64,000 bases of DNA, from contig NZ_CP012559.1 in NCBI RefSeq assembly GCF_000831645.3, forward strand, positions 2,726,549-2,790,548, read 5' to 3'. The position numbers and the translations under genes are program-made. Below are positions 15,869-23,825 of the stretch, in pieces; positions within the stretch are counted from its first letter, which is position 1; each line of letters opens with the position of its first letter. Source of the DNA: Companilactobacillus heilongjiangensis. Its GTDB lineage: Bacteria > Bacillota > Bacilli > Lactobacillales > Lactobacillaceae. The notes below the pieces were generated by a model. It did not search any database. It saw nothing but the letters and a program-made list of their open reading frames with translations, and was not told the DNA's origin.

Positions 15869-16666
15869 ATGTTTGAGTATGAATTTATGCGCGAGGCCTT
15901 TATTGCTAGTACATTTATTGCGATAACAGCCGGATTAGTCGGAGTATTCGTCGTTTCTAGAAACATGTCATTTCTGTCTCATACCTTGTCAGAAATCGGT
16001 TTTGCGGGTGCTTCATTTGGTATTTTAATTGGAATTTCACCATTAGCAGGGATGATCCTTTTTACATTGGTCAGTTCCGTTGCCGTTGGTAGTTTGAGTT
16101 CGGAATCGTCACGTCGAGAAGCTTCAATCAGTGCGATTTCGTCATTATTTATTGGTTTAGGAATCCTGTTTTTATCGCTATCTTCGGAATCAAGCAGTTA
16201 TGCAACAAATATTTTGTTTGGAAGTATCGTGGGAATCAGTTCCAAAGAAGTCAATCAGTTGATGATTTTGGCATTATTCGTCATATTCGTCTTCATTATT
16301 TTCTATAAACCACTCTCATTTGATTCATTTGACCATATAGGCGCCCGTGCAGCCGGTTTAAAGACCAGATTACTATCGATTGCTTTCTTAGTAACATTGG
16401 CTCTAAGCGTCAGTATCGGGGCTCAAATCGTAGGTTCATTATTGGTTTTTGTACTTTTGACATTACCAGGTGCGACAGCTAAATACGTCGTTCACACCGT
16501 GCCTAAGTTGATTATGGTTTCAGTTGGTTTGTCATTGGCTGGAGTTTGGTTAGGATTGTATTTGGCATTTATTACCAATTGGCCAGTTACATTCTTTATT
16601 TCGGGCTTTGAAGTTATAGCCTACTTCTTGGGCTTGAGTTATAAAAACTGGAAACTTAATCATTAG
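15869..16666 (+). CDS. Metal ABC transporter permease (ABC-3 family)
   Basis: A 265-residue membrane protein with about 8-9 hydrophobic segments. It carries the ABC-3 family pattern: RNMSFLSHTLSEIGFAGASFGI near residue 40, and later GARAAGLKTRLLS followed by IGAQIVGSLLVFVLLTLPGATAK. It forms the transmembrane channel for the Zn or Mn importer. It starts 3 bases after the ATPase stop and ends the operon 9 bases before the inverted repeat copy 11. Confidence 0.92.
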   Translation: MFEYEFMREAFIASTFIAITAGLVGVFVVSRNMSFLSHTLSEIGFAGASFGILIGISPLAGMILFTLVSSVAVGSLSSESSRREASISAISSLFIGLGILFLSLSSESSSYATNILFGSIVGISSKEVNQLMILALFVIFVFIIFYKPLSFDSFDHIGARAAGLKTRLLSIAFLVTLALSVSIGAQIVGSLLVFVLLTLPGATAKYVVHTVPKLIMVSVGLSLAGVWLGLYLAFITNWPVTFFISGFEVIAYFLGLSYKNWKLNH

Positions 16667-16675
16667 ATTGGGGAG

Positions 16676-16853
16676 CCGCCGGAGGTTGGCAGTGATTTCT
16701 GTCCGCTATGAGGACCGGGACGAGCCAAGGTCTCGCCCCTCGCTTTGAAGGCTTGCCATAGTTCGGCAAGTCTCCAAAGTCGCCCTGTGGTGTAAGAGCT
16801 AAAGCTCTAACGCCACTTCCACAGCGTACAAAATCACTGCCAACCTCCGGCTA
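16676..16853 (-). repeat. Family-1 repeat, copy 11
   Basis: GCCGGAGGTTGGCAGTGATTT is matched by AATCACTGCCAACCTCCGGC at the other end. The inner hairpins are TAAGAGC/GCTCTAA, CTTGCC/GGCAAG and GACGAG/CTCGCC. With copy 10 it brackets the metal importer operon. With copy 12 it forms a back-to-back pair around a 120-base AT-rich spacer. Confidence 0.88.
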
Positions 16854-16973
16854 ATGTATTTTTTACATTTTTTATAATCGTTGAATTTTATTGTTTATGA
16901 TATTTTTAAATATACTTAAACGTTTATTAGATAATTAGTATTGATATGTATAGATTCATAAATTAGTCGGAAG

Positions 16974-17144
16974 GGCTGAAAATATTTACCAGCTGTGGGT
17001 GTGGCGTTATGGCTTCAGCCATTACACCACCGAGCGTGTTTGGAGACTTGCTAACTGTGCAAGGCTTCAAACCGAGGTTCGAGACCGTATTTTGGCTCGA
17101 GCCGGTCCGCATAGCAGGTAAATGTTTTCAGCCCTGGAGACGGC
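16974..17144 (+). repeat. Family-1 repeat, copy 12
   Basis: The stem ends are TAGTCGGAAGGGCTGAAAAT and ATGTTTTCAGCCCTGGAGACGG. It holds GTGGCGTTATGGC/GCCATTACACCAC, CTTGC/GCAAG and GGTTCGAG/CTCGAGCC. It ends 33 bases before the gtrA-like start. Confidence 0.88.
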
Positions 17145-17177
17145 CAGACGGCCAATAACTAAGGAAAGTAGTAAATT

Positions 17178-17585
17178 ATGAAAGAATTGTGGAATAAATA
17201 TAAGGATGCGATTCCTTATTTGTTTTTCGGAGTCTTAACTACAGTAGTAAATTACGCAGCCTTTGCCTTATTATGGCGAATGATGGGTATGAATTCTCAA
17301 ATTGCTAACGCTATTGCATATTTGATCTCGGTTATTTTTGCCTACGTTACTAACAAACTATGGGTTTTCGATTCTCATACGACTACTTGGAAAGCCTTTT
17401 TCCAAGAAATGGGTTCGTTCTTCTTATTTAGAGGTGGTTCTTGGTTGATTGATCAAGGAACGATGTTTATCGGAATGATTCTGTTACATGGCAATGGCTT
17501 TATCGTTAAGCTGATTGCTAATGTTGTAGTTGTTTTACTTAATTATGTCTTTAGTAAATTTATTATTTTTAGAAAAAGAAACTAG
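17178..17585 (+). CDS. GtrA-family membrane protein
   Basis: A 135-residue integral membrane protein with four hydrophobic segments (about 12-32, 38-57, 74-98 and 105-128). Typical GtrA motifs are YLFFGVLTTVVNYAAFALLW at the N-terminus, AYVTNKLWVFDS in the middle and NYVFSKFIIFRK at the end. Members move lipid-linked sugars used to glycosylate wall teichoic acid or other surface polymers. No glycosyltransferase is adjacent here, so the partner is unknown. GGAAAG precedes the ATG. The stop codon is followed at once by a family-2 repeat. Confidence 0.9.
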   Translation: MKELWNKYKDAIPYLFFGVLTTVVNYAAFALLWRMMGMNSQIANAIAYLISVIFAYVTNKLWVFDSHTTTWKAFFQEMGSFFLFRGGSWLIDQGTMFIGMILLHGNGFIVKLIANVVVVLLNYVFSKFIIFRKRN

Positions 17586-17704
17586 CAGAGAGTGTGACAA
17601 AACATGGTCAGCTTTCGAGCATTAAGGCAAACAAGACTAGTAATCCGATTTTGGATTGCTAGTCTTGTTTGTTTTAAGCGGAAAAAGCTATGTTTTGTTG
17701 CACG
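17586..17704 (+). repeat. Family-2 structured repeat, copy b
   Basis: It starts at the base after the gtrA stop. The outer stem is ACAAAACAT plus AGCTTT against AAAGCT plus ATGTTTTGT. The inner hairpin is CAAGACTAGTAATCC/GGATTGCTAGTCTTG. CGAGCAtt and AAGCGGAA are unpaired, as in the other copies. It could act as a 3-prime untranslated structure for gtrA. Confidence 0.8.
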
Positions 17705-17761
17705 TTTATGCTGCATGTTTAAGAAAAAAGAGTTATGTCATGGCCCCTTTTATTTGGCTAT

Positions 17762-18484
17762 TTAACTGCGTTCATTTTTAATCTCTTCGTGAATTTTTGT
17801 TAAGTTAGCTGGCATTTTCAATGTTACGCGTTGGTCTCGTCTGATAACTTCATACAGTTCGAATAATAAGAGAATCAGAACCACCGTTATAACGACTGTT
17901 TTAGTATTTCCAATTAGGAGTGCATCACCACCGAAAGCGTATAGGAATGAGACTGGCAGTGATCCGATTAGGATACAAATGGCTTTATTTCGTAAGGACA
18001 TTTTCATTTCGATTGCGGCATAATTAACCAATAATGTCGGCAACATTGGGACCGCATAGCCGATACTTAATCCCAATCTTGGATGATTCATATTTTTTAG
18101 GCGGTCAGCAATGGGACGAAAACGACTTGGTCTGGCTTTATGTGGAAATTCTCCTAAAATGTATAAAGCTAATAGGTTGCCGAAGAAGATTCCGACAATG
18201 TTAATTCCAAAGCCTAACCAACTACCAAAACAGACTCCACTCAACACCGCTACAGCCGCTATGGGCATACCAGGGATCGCCGATCCTATCGCAATTACAG
18301 CCATAAACAAAACGGCGTTATGCTTTCCTTGGTGTCGCAATAAATTAATCAGCGTTTGGCGATCGAAGGCATAGGCAAAGAAAGTCGTGACTACTTCACG
18401 ATAATTGATCCAGATGGCAAATAATAGTCCAACTAGTCCTAAGATGCCTAGTGAAATGAAAAGTACTTTATGCCAAAGCTTCAT
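17762..18484 (-). CDS. TVP38/TMEM64-family (DedA-like) membrane protein
   Basis: A 240-residue membrane protein with the VTT/SNARE-associated domain: hydrophobic N-terminus, then AIGSAIPGMPIAAVAVLSG, the re-entrant GSWLGFGINIVG stretch, and a late R-x(n)-LPTLLVNYAAI segment. The family is thought to include lipid scramblases or transporters in bacteria. The precise substrate is unknown. It reads toward gtrA and converges on it across copy b of the family-2 repeat. It is preceded by a weak ribosome site (GGGGGC). Confidence 0.87.
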   Translation of the reverse strand: MKLWHKVLFISLGILGLVGLLFAIWINYREVVTTFFAYAFDRQTLINLLRHQGKHNAVLFMAVIAIGSAIPGMPIAAVAVLSGVCFGSWLGFGINIVGIFFGNLLALYILGEFPHKARPSRFRPIADRLKNMNHPRLGLSIGYAVPMLPTLLVNYAAIEMKMSLRNKAICILIGSLPVSFLYAFGGDALLIGNTKTVVITVVLILLLFELYEVIRRDQRVTLKMPANLTKIHEEIKNERS

Positions 18485-18562
18485 TAATTGCCCCCAAAAA
18501 GAATATTTATAAGTTCAACTTAGCATAGTTGTTTGTGAAAGTAACGTAATAGATCCAGTGAA

Positions 18563-18612
18563 AATACAAATAAAGCTAGTAATCTTTGAAGGTTACTAGC
18601 TTTATTTGTATT
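18563..18612. terminator. Strong bidirectional terminator after fructokinase
   Basis: AATACAAATAAAGCTAGTAA pairs perfectly with TTACTAGCTTTATTTGTATT around a 10-base loop. The minus-strand fructokinase gene ends 11 bases away at 18623. Confidence 0.8.
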
Positions 18613-18622
18613 AATTAATTGA

Positions 18623-19495
18623 TTAGTCTTGTAATTCACGAATTGCTAAAGCAAAGTCACCTAACGTTGCAGAACCGTTATTTTTGACTACTGGCATCGT
18701 GATGTATTTTTCGAGGTCAGGAACTTCAACATAATCGTTAAGAAGTTCTTTGAATTGAGCACGTACTTTTACTAAGAAGGGCTCGCTGACAACTCCGCCA
18801 CCAAAGACAATCTTGTCTGGACGAAGAATCAAAGTTGCTTGGATAGCAGCTTGAGCAACATAGTAAGCCATGATGTCCCAAACGTGGTCAGTCAATGGCA
18901 CGTCTTTACCGGGTTTGCCTAAACGAGCATCAAATGTTGGTCCAGCAACTAATCCCTCAAGACAGTCGCCGTGGAATGGACAGATACCTTTGAAATCAAG
19001 GTCGTCAGGGTGACGTTTCAAGAATGTGTGTCCCATTTCGGGGTGCCCCATATTTCCGACAAATTTACCGTCAGAAATAGCTCCGGCACCAACACCAGTA
19101 CCAATTGTGTAGTAGACTAGTGAGTCGATTTTTTCGTTTGCTAGAGTCGACATTGTATATTCACCGAAAGCTGATCCGTTAACGTCAGTGGTCCAGAACA
19201 TTGGTACGTCAAAGTTTTCTTTCATCTTGCCGATGAAATCAGTGTCTTTCCAACCTGGTTTTGGTGTCGATGTGATGTAACCATATTTTGGTGAGTTTTT
19301 GCGAAGTTCAATTGGTCCAAATGATGCAATACCAAGAGCTTCAATGTCAAATTTCTTAAAATAATCGATGGCTTTTTGTAAAGTTTCCTCAGGTGTAGTA
19401 GTGGGGAAATGGACGCTGTCCTTGATACGATAATCTTCATCACCGACAGCACAGACAAATTTTGTGCCACCAGCTTCAATACTTCCTACTAGCAT
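18623..19495 (-). CDS. scrK: ROK-family fructokinase
   Basis: A 290-residue sugar kinase that phosphorylates fructose to fructose 6-phosphate in the cytoplasm. The ATP loop is EAGGTKF (7-13), the ROK signature VGAGAISDGKFVGNMGHPEMG is near 135-155, and a zinc site is formed by H156, C172, H175 and C178 in the pattern HxFxxHCxxHxxC. This matches the bacterial ROK fructokinases of sucrose operons. It is divergent from the LacI-type regulator at 19665, and a cre-like site lies just upstream of its start, so it is probably under catabolite control. Together with the GH91 and GH32 enzymes it completes a route from fructan fragments to glycolysis. Confidence 0.92.
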   Translation of the reverse strand: MLVGSIEAGGTKFVCAVGDEDYRIKDSVHFPTTTPEETLQKAIDYFKKFDIEALGIASFGPIELRKNSPKYGYITSTPKPGWKDTDFIGKMKENFDVPMFWTTDVNGSAFGEYTMSTLANEKIDSLVYYTIGTGVGAGAISDGKFVGNMGHPEMGHTFLKRHPDDLDFKGICPFHGDCLEGLVAGPTFDARLGKPGKDVPLTDHVWDIMAYYVAQAAIQATLILRPDKIVFGGGVVSEPFLVKVRAQFKELLNDYVEVPDLEKYITMPVVKNNGSATLGDFALAIRELQD

Positions 19496-19516
19496 ATTTA
19501 TTTCTCCTCAAATTTA

Positions 19517-19530
19517 AGTAATCGTTTTCA
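19517..19530 (-). promoter_or_regulatory. cre-like site upstream of fructokinase
   Basis: The minus strand reads TGAAAACGATTACT, differing from the CcpA consensus TGWAANCGNTNWCA only at the last base. It lies 21 bases before the fructokinase start codon and suggests glucose repression. Confidence 0.65.
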
Positions 19531-19664
19531 CCGACTTACGATACTATTAATTTTTTTTTACGTCAAATTAAATTTTGTTTTGGTACTTGTGTATTTTTAA
19601 AACTAAAGTTAGCTTAAATGGCATGATATAATTGAACTACTGAGAAAATAGTGTGGGTGAAATA

Positions 19665-20651
19665 ATGAAGGTAAGAATAGATGATGTTGCTGAATTAGCA
19701 GGCGTCTCAAAGACTACTGTTTCAAGAGTTTTGAATAAACGCGGTTATTTGAGTGAAAAAACTATTAAAAAAGTTCACGATGCGATGGACAAACTGAATT
19801 ATCAACCCAACGCAGTTGCTCGCCAGTTATTCAAACAGGAGACTAAATTAGTTGGTTTAATTTTTCCGACTGTCAATAATCCTTTTTTCGGTCAATTAGT
19901 TGCGACAATGGAAAAAAAGTTGTTCAATGCCGGTTTTAAAGTATTGCTTGGCGACTCAATGAATAATCCAGATAAGGAAAAATTATATCTTCAAGAGTTA
20001 ATGTCACATCAAGTTGACGGTCTAATTGTTGGTGCCCACAACCAAGGTATTGACGAATACGAGCATACTAATTTGCCAATTGTTGCGATTGATCGAATCG
20101 TTAATAAAGATATCCCTGTTATTTCATCCGATAACTATCAAGGGGGAAAGTTGGCAACTGAACTCCTGATAGATAGCGGTGCTAAAGTAATTATTCATAC
20201 TAATGGCCCACAAAATTTAAAATCACCTGCTCAAAAAAGACGTCAGGCCTATGAAGATACTATGCGAGAAAATGGCATGATACCGATAATTTACACGTCA
20301 GATTTTACTGATATTGATAATGGAGCTAATCAAAAAGTTGACTTTATCAAACAGATATTCAAAGAGCATCCAGATGTTGATGGTATGTTCATTTCTAATG
20401 ATATGGATGCAGCTCAAGTGATTGATATTGCTGAAGACCTTGGTTATAAAGTTCCTGAAGATTTAAAGATTGTCGGATACGATGGGGCGGAAGCTACGCG
20501 GATTTTGTTACCTAAGTTGACAACCATTATGCAGCCAATCGATGAAATGGCTGATATTGCAGTCAATATGTTGATTGAAAGAATTACTGACAATAGTGCT
20601 GGATATGATCAAGTGTTACCTGTCAAAGTCTGGCGTGGAAAAACAGTCTAA
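19665..20651 (+). CDS. scrR: LacI-family regulator (ScrR-like)
   Basis: A 328-residue regulator. The helix-turn-helix is at 4-25 (IDDVAELAGVSKTTVSRVLN), the hinge runs to about 60, and a periplasmic-binding-like sugar domain follows (GLIFPTVNNPFFGQL to VGYDGAEATR). The operator at 20734, ATGTCAACCGGTTGACAT, matches the type bound by sucrose/fructan regulators of this group. I start at ATG 19665; a GTG 12 bases upstream is in frame but serves better as part of the ribosome site (GTGGGTG). An extended -10 (TGATATAAT) at 19624-19632 probably drives it. It likely controls the symporter-GH91-GH32 genes downstream and perhaps fructokinase. The effector is unknown. Confidence 0.88.
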   Translation: MKVRIDDVAELAGVSKTTVSRVLNKRGYLSEKTIKKVHDAMDKLNYQPNAVARQLFKQETKLVGLIFPTVNNPFFGQLVATMEKKLFNAGFKVLLGDSMNNPDKEKLYLQELMSHQVDGLIVGAHNQGIDEYEHTNLPIVAIDRIVNKDIPVISSDNYQGGKLATELLIDSGAKVIIHTNGPQNLKSPAQKRRQAYEDTMRENGMIPIIYTSDFTDIDNGANQKVDFIKQIFKEHPDVDGMFISNDMDAAQVIDIAEDLGYKVPEDLKIVGYDGAEATRILLPKLTTIMQPIDEMADIAVNMLIERITDNSAGYDQVLPVKVWRGKTV

Positions 20652-20662
20652 AGAAAAAGATG

Positions 20663-20699
20663 ATAACCGGTTGACATATTTTATGTAAGCATTTACAAT
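20663..20699 (+). promoter_or_regulatory. Promoter with operator O1 and cre for the fructan operon
   Basis: TTGACA at 20671-20676 and TACAAT at 20694-20699 are spaced by 17 bases. The -35 sits inside an ACCGGTTGACAT half of the LacI-type operator (20664-20677). A cre-like TGTAAGCATTTACA (20684-20697, one mismatch to consensus) covers the spacer and most of the -10. Both repressor and CcpA would occlude RNA polymerase. Confidence 0.8.
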
Positions 20700-20733
20700 A
20701 CGTTTTGTTAAGTGCTTATTTTTTTATAGCAAT

Positions 20734-20751
20734 ATGTCAACCGGTTGACAT
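20734..20751. promoter_or_regulatory. Perfect 18-bp operator O2
   Basis: ATGTCAACCGGTTGACAT is a perfect palindrome 34 bases before the symporter start and about 70 bases from the half-matched O1. Two sites allow cooperative or looped repression by the adjacent LacI-type protein. Confidence 0.85.
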
Positions 20752-20785
20752 TAAAGCTGCTAGTTTAAGAAATGGAGAAGATAAC

Positions 20786-22141
20786 ATGGAAACAGAGATA
20801 GATGAAAAAGTTGATAAATCTGAAGAAATTCCATTGTTTCGTAAGTTAAGTTATTCGCTCACTGATTTTGGTGGGAATGTTCTATTTGTAAGTATTAGCA
20901 CGTACTTATTGTATTTTTATACAGATACTTTTGGATTAGCAATTGGAGTTGCCGGAACCATCCTTTTGGTTACTAGACTCTTAGATATGGTTGATGCACC
21001 AATTTGGGGATTTTTGATTGATCACACGCACACACGTTGGGGTCAAAGCCGGCCATACTTTCTATGGTTATGTGCACCGTTCGCAATTTTTACTTGGTTA
21101 ACATTTACAACGCCGGGTTTAACAGGAACTAGTAAGATTGTTTACGCCGGAATTACCTATGTTCTTTCGGGTATTCTATATACCGGTATCAGTACACCAA
21201 TGACATCAATTTTGCCAAATTTGACTAATGACCCTGAACAAAGAACAGTTTTGAACTCTTACCGGATGGTTGGTGGAAATATTGGTCTATTAGTTGCCAA
21301 CAGTGTCGTTTTGCCAATGGTTCAATTGTTGGGACAAGGTAATGATCGTAAAGGATATTCATATACGCTTTTAGTATTAGGCATCGTATCAATCACTGCT
21401 TTTTTAATTGCCTTTTGGAATTTACGTGAAGTTAACGTAACTAATACGAAATCTATTTCACTAAAACAGAGTGTTAAAGCAACTAAGAGCAACTGGCCTT
21501 GGGTTTTAATCGTTATAACGAACTTATTGTACTGGATTGGAACAACCGTCAGAAGTTCAGGTATGATTTACTATTTCCAATATAATATTCATGCTAAATC
21601 ATTAGTACCAGTGGCTGGTGGCTTATCCGTTGTCGCCGTTCTTGGAATGATCTTGATTCCAATGTTTGTTAAAAAGACCAATAAGAGAACAGTTTTCATT
21701 GCCTCACTATTTTTGGCAGCTGTGGCAAATATCGGATTCCAATTCGTTGGTAGTAACCGAGTTGCTATCGTTACATTGTATTGTATCGGTTCAATCGGCA
21801 CGGGTATGGCTGCTTCAATGCCATTCTTGATGTTAGCCGATGCCGTTGATTATGGACAATGGAAAAATGGTATTCGTGCCAGTGGTTTTTTGACATCAAT
21901 TGGTAGCGCTTTCTGCGTTAAAGCAGGCAGTGGTATCGGTGGATTCATTCCATCAAAAATCATGCAATATTTTGGTTACGTTCCTAACCAAGTTCAAAGT
22001 CAGCAATCATTATTCGGAATCAATTTTTCATTCGTTTGGTTGCCAGCAATTCTATTTATTGCTGCGGCTGTTCCGATGTTCTTCTATTCTAGATTTGAAA
22101 ATAATGAAGCAAAGGTTAGAGCAGATTTAGCTAATGCCTAG
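20786..22141 (+). CDS. GPH-family oligosaccharide:cation symporter
   Basis: A 451-residue MFS-fold protein with about 12 membrane segments. Features of the glycoside-pentoside-hexuronide family are LSYSLTDFGGNVLFVSIS at the N-terminus, LLVTRLLDMVDAPIWGFLIDHTHTRWGQSRPYFLW, and a late DAVDYGQWKNGIRASG motif. It imports a glycoside with a cation, without phosphorylation. There is no EIIA tail. Its place before the cytoplasmic GH91 and GH32 enzymes suggests a fructose di- or oligosaccharide as substrate. The ATG at 20786 has GGAGAAG upstream; the frame stays open to 20705 but would run back through the operator. The repeat copy 13 starts 3 bases after the stop. Confidence 0.88.
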   Translation: METEIDEKVDKSEEIPLFRKLSYSLTDFGGNVLFVSISTYLLYFYTDTFGLAIGVAGTILLVTRLLDMVDAPIWGFLIDHTHTRWGQSRPYFLWLCAPFAIFTWLTFTTPGLTGTSKIVYAGITYVLSGILYTGISTPMTSILPNLTNDPEQRTVLNSYRMVGGNIGLLVANSVVLPMVQLLGQGNDRKGYSYTLLVLGIVSITAFLIAFWNLREVNVTNTKSISLKQSVKATKSNWPWVLIVITNLLYWIGTTVRSSGMIYYFQYNIHAKSLVPVAGGLSVVAVLGMILIPMFVKKTNKRTVFIASLFLAAVANIGFQFVGSNRVAIVTLYCIGSIGTGMAASMPFLMLADAVDYGQWKNGIRASGFLTSIGSAFCVKAGSGIGGFIPSKIMQYFGYVPNQVQSQQSLFGINFSFVWLPAILFIAAAVPMFFYSRFENNEAKVRADLANA

Positions 22142-22143
22142 TT

Positions 22144-22322
22144 GCCGTTTCCAGAGCTGAGAGTATTCATCTGCTGCGCGGCACGGTTCGAGCCAAAGAG
22201 CGGTCTCGAACCTCGGTTGAAGCCTTGCAAAACCAGCAAGTCTCCAACACGTCCGGTGGTGTAATGGCTAAAGCCATAACGCCACTTTCGCTGCGGATAA
22301 ATACTCTCAGCTCTTCCAACTG
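22144..22322 (-). repeat. Family-1 repeat, copy 13
   Basis: GCCGTTTCCAGAGCTGAGAG and CTCTCAGCTCTTCCAACTGA make the terminal stem. The inner hairpins are standard (GGTGTAATGGC/GCCATAACGCC, CTTGC/GCAAG, GGTTCGAG/CTCGAACC). It is inserted inside the probable operon, between symporter and GH91, in antisense orientation. Confidence 0.88.
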
Positions 22323-22394
22323 ATTTATTTTTACATAGTATGAATAATTAAAATTAGATTGAGTATCAAGAATGAACTGAAAATAAATACATTT

Positions 22395-22420
22395 GAATAT
22401 TTCCCAGCTCTGAAGACGAG
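22395..22420 (+). repeat. Family-1 repeat, 3-prime remnant copy 14
   Basis: GAATATTTCCCAGCTCTGAAGACG matches only the gene-facing terminus of the family (compare the CTCAGCTCTGGAGACGG end). It lies 42 bases before the GH91 start. Confidence 0.6.
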
Positions 22421-22461
22421 ATATTTAAATAACACATGATGTACTAAAGGAGATATAAAAA

Positions 22462-23814
22462 ATGAGTAATAAAAATTATTATGACGTAACTGAATGGCCA
22501 GTAGGTAATCCATATGAAGATGTTGGCGCTGTAATCAACAGTATTATTGCAGATATTAAGAAAAGACAAAATAACAGTGACGACAACAATGGTGGCAAAC
22601 CTGGTGCTGTAATTTATCTGCCACCAGCTGACTACCATTTAAAAACTCAAGTTGTCATCGATATTAGTTTTCTAAAAATTGTCGGTTCTGGACATGGGTT
22701 TACTTCTTCAAGTATTCGTTTCAATGTACCTCAAAATGAATGGTCTAATTTACATGAGTTGTGGCCCGGTGGTAGTCGTGTCTTGGTAGATTTGGAATCA
22801 ACTGCTGATGAGTCTGAAGGAGCAGCTTTCTTAGTTAAAAGAGAAGGTGATCCAAGAATTAGTTCGGTTGAATTTTCTGATTTCTGTATCGATGGTGTTC
22901 ATTTTGTTGACGATGGTTCTGGCGAAGAAAATCCTGATAATACTTATGTTAATGGAAAAACTGGTATTTACGTTGGTAGCGCCCAAGATTCATTCCGTAT
23001 CACGGGTATGGGCTTTGTTTATTTGGAACACGGAATTACGGTTTATAACGCCGATGCATTGACGATTCACAACAACTTTATCGCTGAATGTGGCAACTGT
23101 ATTGAGTTACGTGGTTGGGGTCAAGCTTCGAAAGTCACCGATAATTTGATGGGTGCGGGTTTCAAAGGTTATTCCATTTATGCTCAAAACTTTGCCCAAT
23201 TGTTAATCACTGCAAATAATATCTTTCCACGTGGTGCTAGCACAATTTACTTTGATACCGTTACTCGTTCATTAGTTTCGAATAATATCTTGCATGCCTT
23301 TTATGCTGGTATGGTAGTTCTCAGCCAAAGCTGTTCTGAAAATCTTATTTCGTCCAATCACTTTTTACATGATCGTGAACCTTGGAAACCAATGCAAAAA
23401 CATGACAATGGCATCGATGATTCTTACGGATTGCTATACATTAGTGGCAATAATAATTCAGTTATTGGCAATCATTTCTCTGAAATCATGGATAAAGAAT
23501 ATTTGAAACCAGCTGGAGTTAAACCAGTCATCATAAGAATTGCTGCGGGTAGTGAGAATTATATTTCTAATAACAATGTTGTCGCCTCAGAAGCTCATTC
23601 AGGTAGCGGAGATTCCGCATTTGCTTCTCAGGTTGATGCCTTGTTGACGACTGAAGAATCAGCCTCATTCGACGTAACAACGGTATTGGTTGAAGATAAG
23701 TCACAAAGAAATATGGTGCTTGATTCTGGAAATGACAATCAAGTTATTATCGACAAAATGGTCAATGGATTTAGAGCTACACCAACAATTTCATTCGCTG
23801 AAGATAAAGATTAA
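22462..23814 (+). CDS. GH91 enzyme: difructose-anhydride hydrolase or inulin fructotransferase
   Basis: A 450-residue right-handed beta-helix protein. Recalled inulin fructotransferases share YDVTxWP at the start, PGAVIYLPPADYHL, SGHGFTSSSIRFN, TGMGFVYLEHGITVYNADAL and DSYGLLYISGNNN. D198 and E209 stand 11 residues apart, the same spacing as the catalytic Asp/Glu pair reported for this family. There is no signal peptide, unlike secreted inulin fructotransferases. With a symporter before and GH32 after, I infer intracellular hydrolysis of imported difructose anhydride to inulobiose, as in DFA-III hydrolases. Synthase activity cannot be excluded. AAAGGAG precedes the ATG. Confidence 0.87.
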   Translation: MSNKNYYDVTEWPVGNPYEDVGAVINSIIADIKKRQNNSDDNNGGKPGAVIYLPPADYHLKTQVVIDISFLKIVGSGHGFTSSSIRFNVPQNEWSNLHELWPGGSRVLVDLESTADESEGAAFLVKREGDPRISSVEFSDFCIDGVHFVDDGSGEENPDNTYVNGKTGIYVGSAQDSFRITGMGFVYLEHGITVYNADALTIHNNFIAECGNCIELRGWGQASKVTDNLMGAGFKGYSIYAQNFAQLLITANNIFPRGASTIYFDTVTRSLVSNNILHAFYAGMVVLSQSCSENLISSNHFLHDREPWKPMQKHDNGIDDSYGLLYISGNNNSVIGNHFSEIMDKEYLKPAGVKPVIIRIAAGSENYISNNNVVASEAHSGSGDSAFASQVDALLTTEESASFDVTTVLVEDKSQRNMVLDSGNDNQVIIDKMVNGFRATPTISFAEDKD

Positions 23815-23825
23815 AAGGAGAAATC

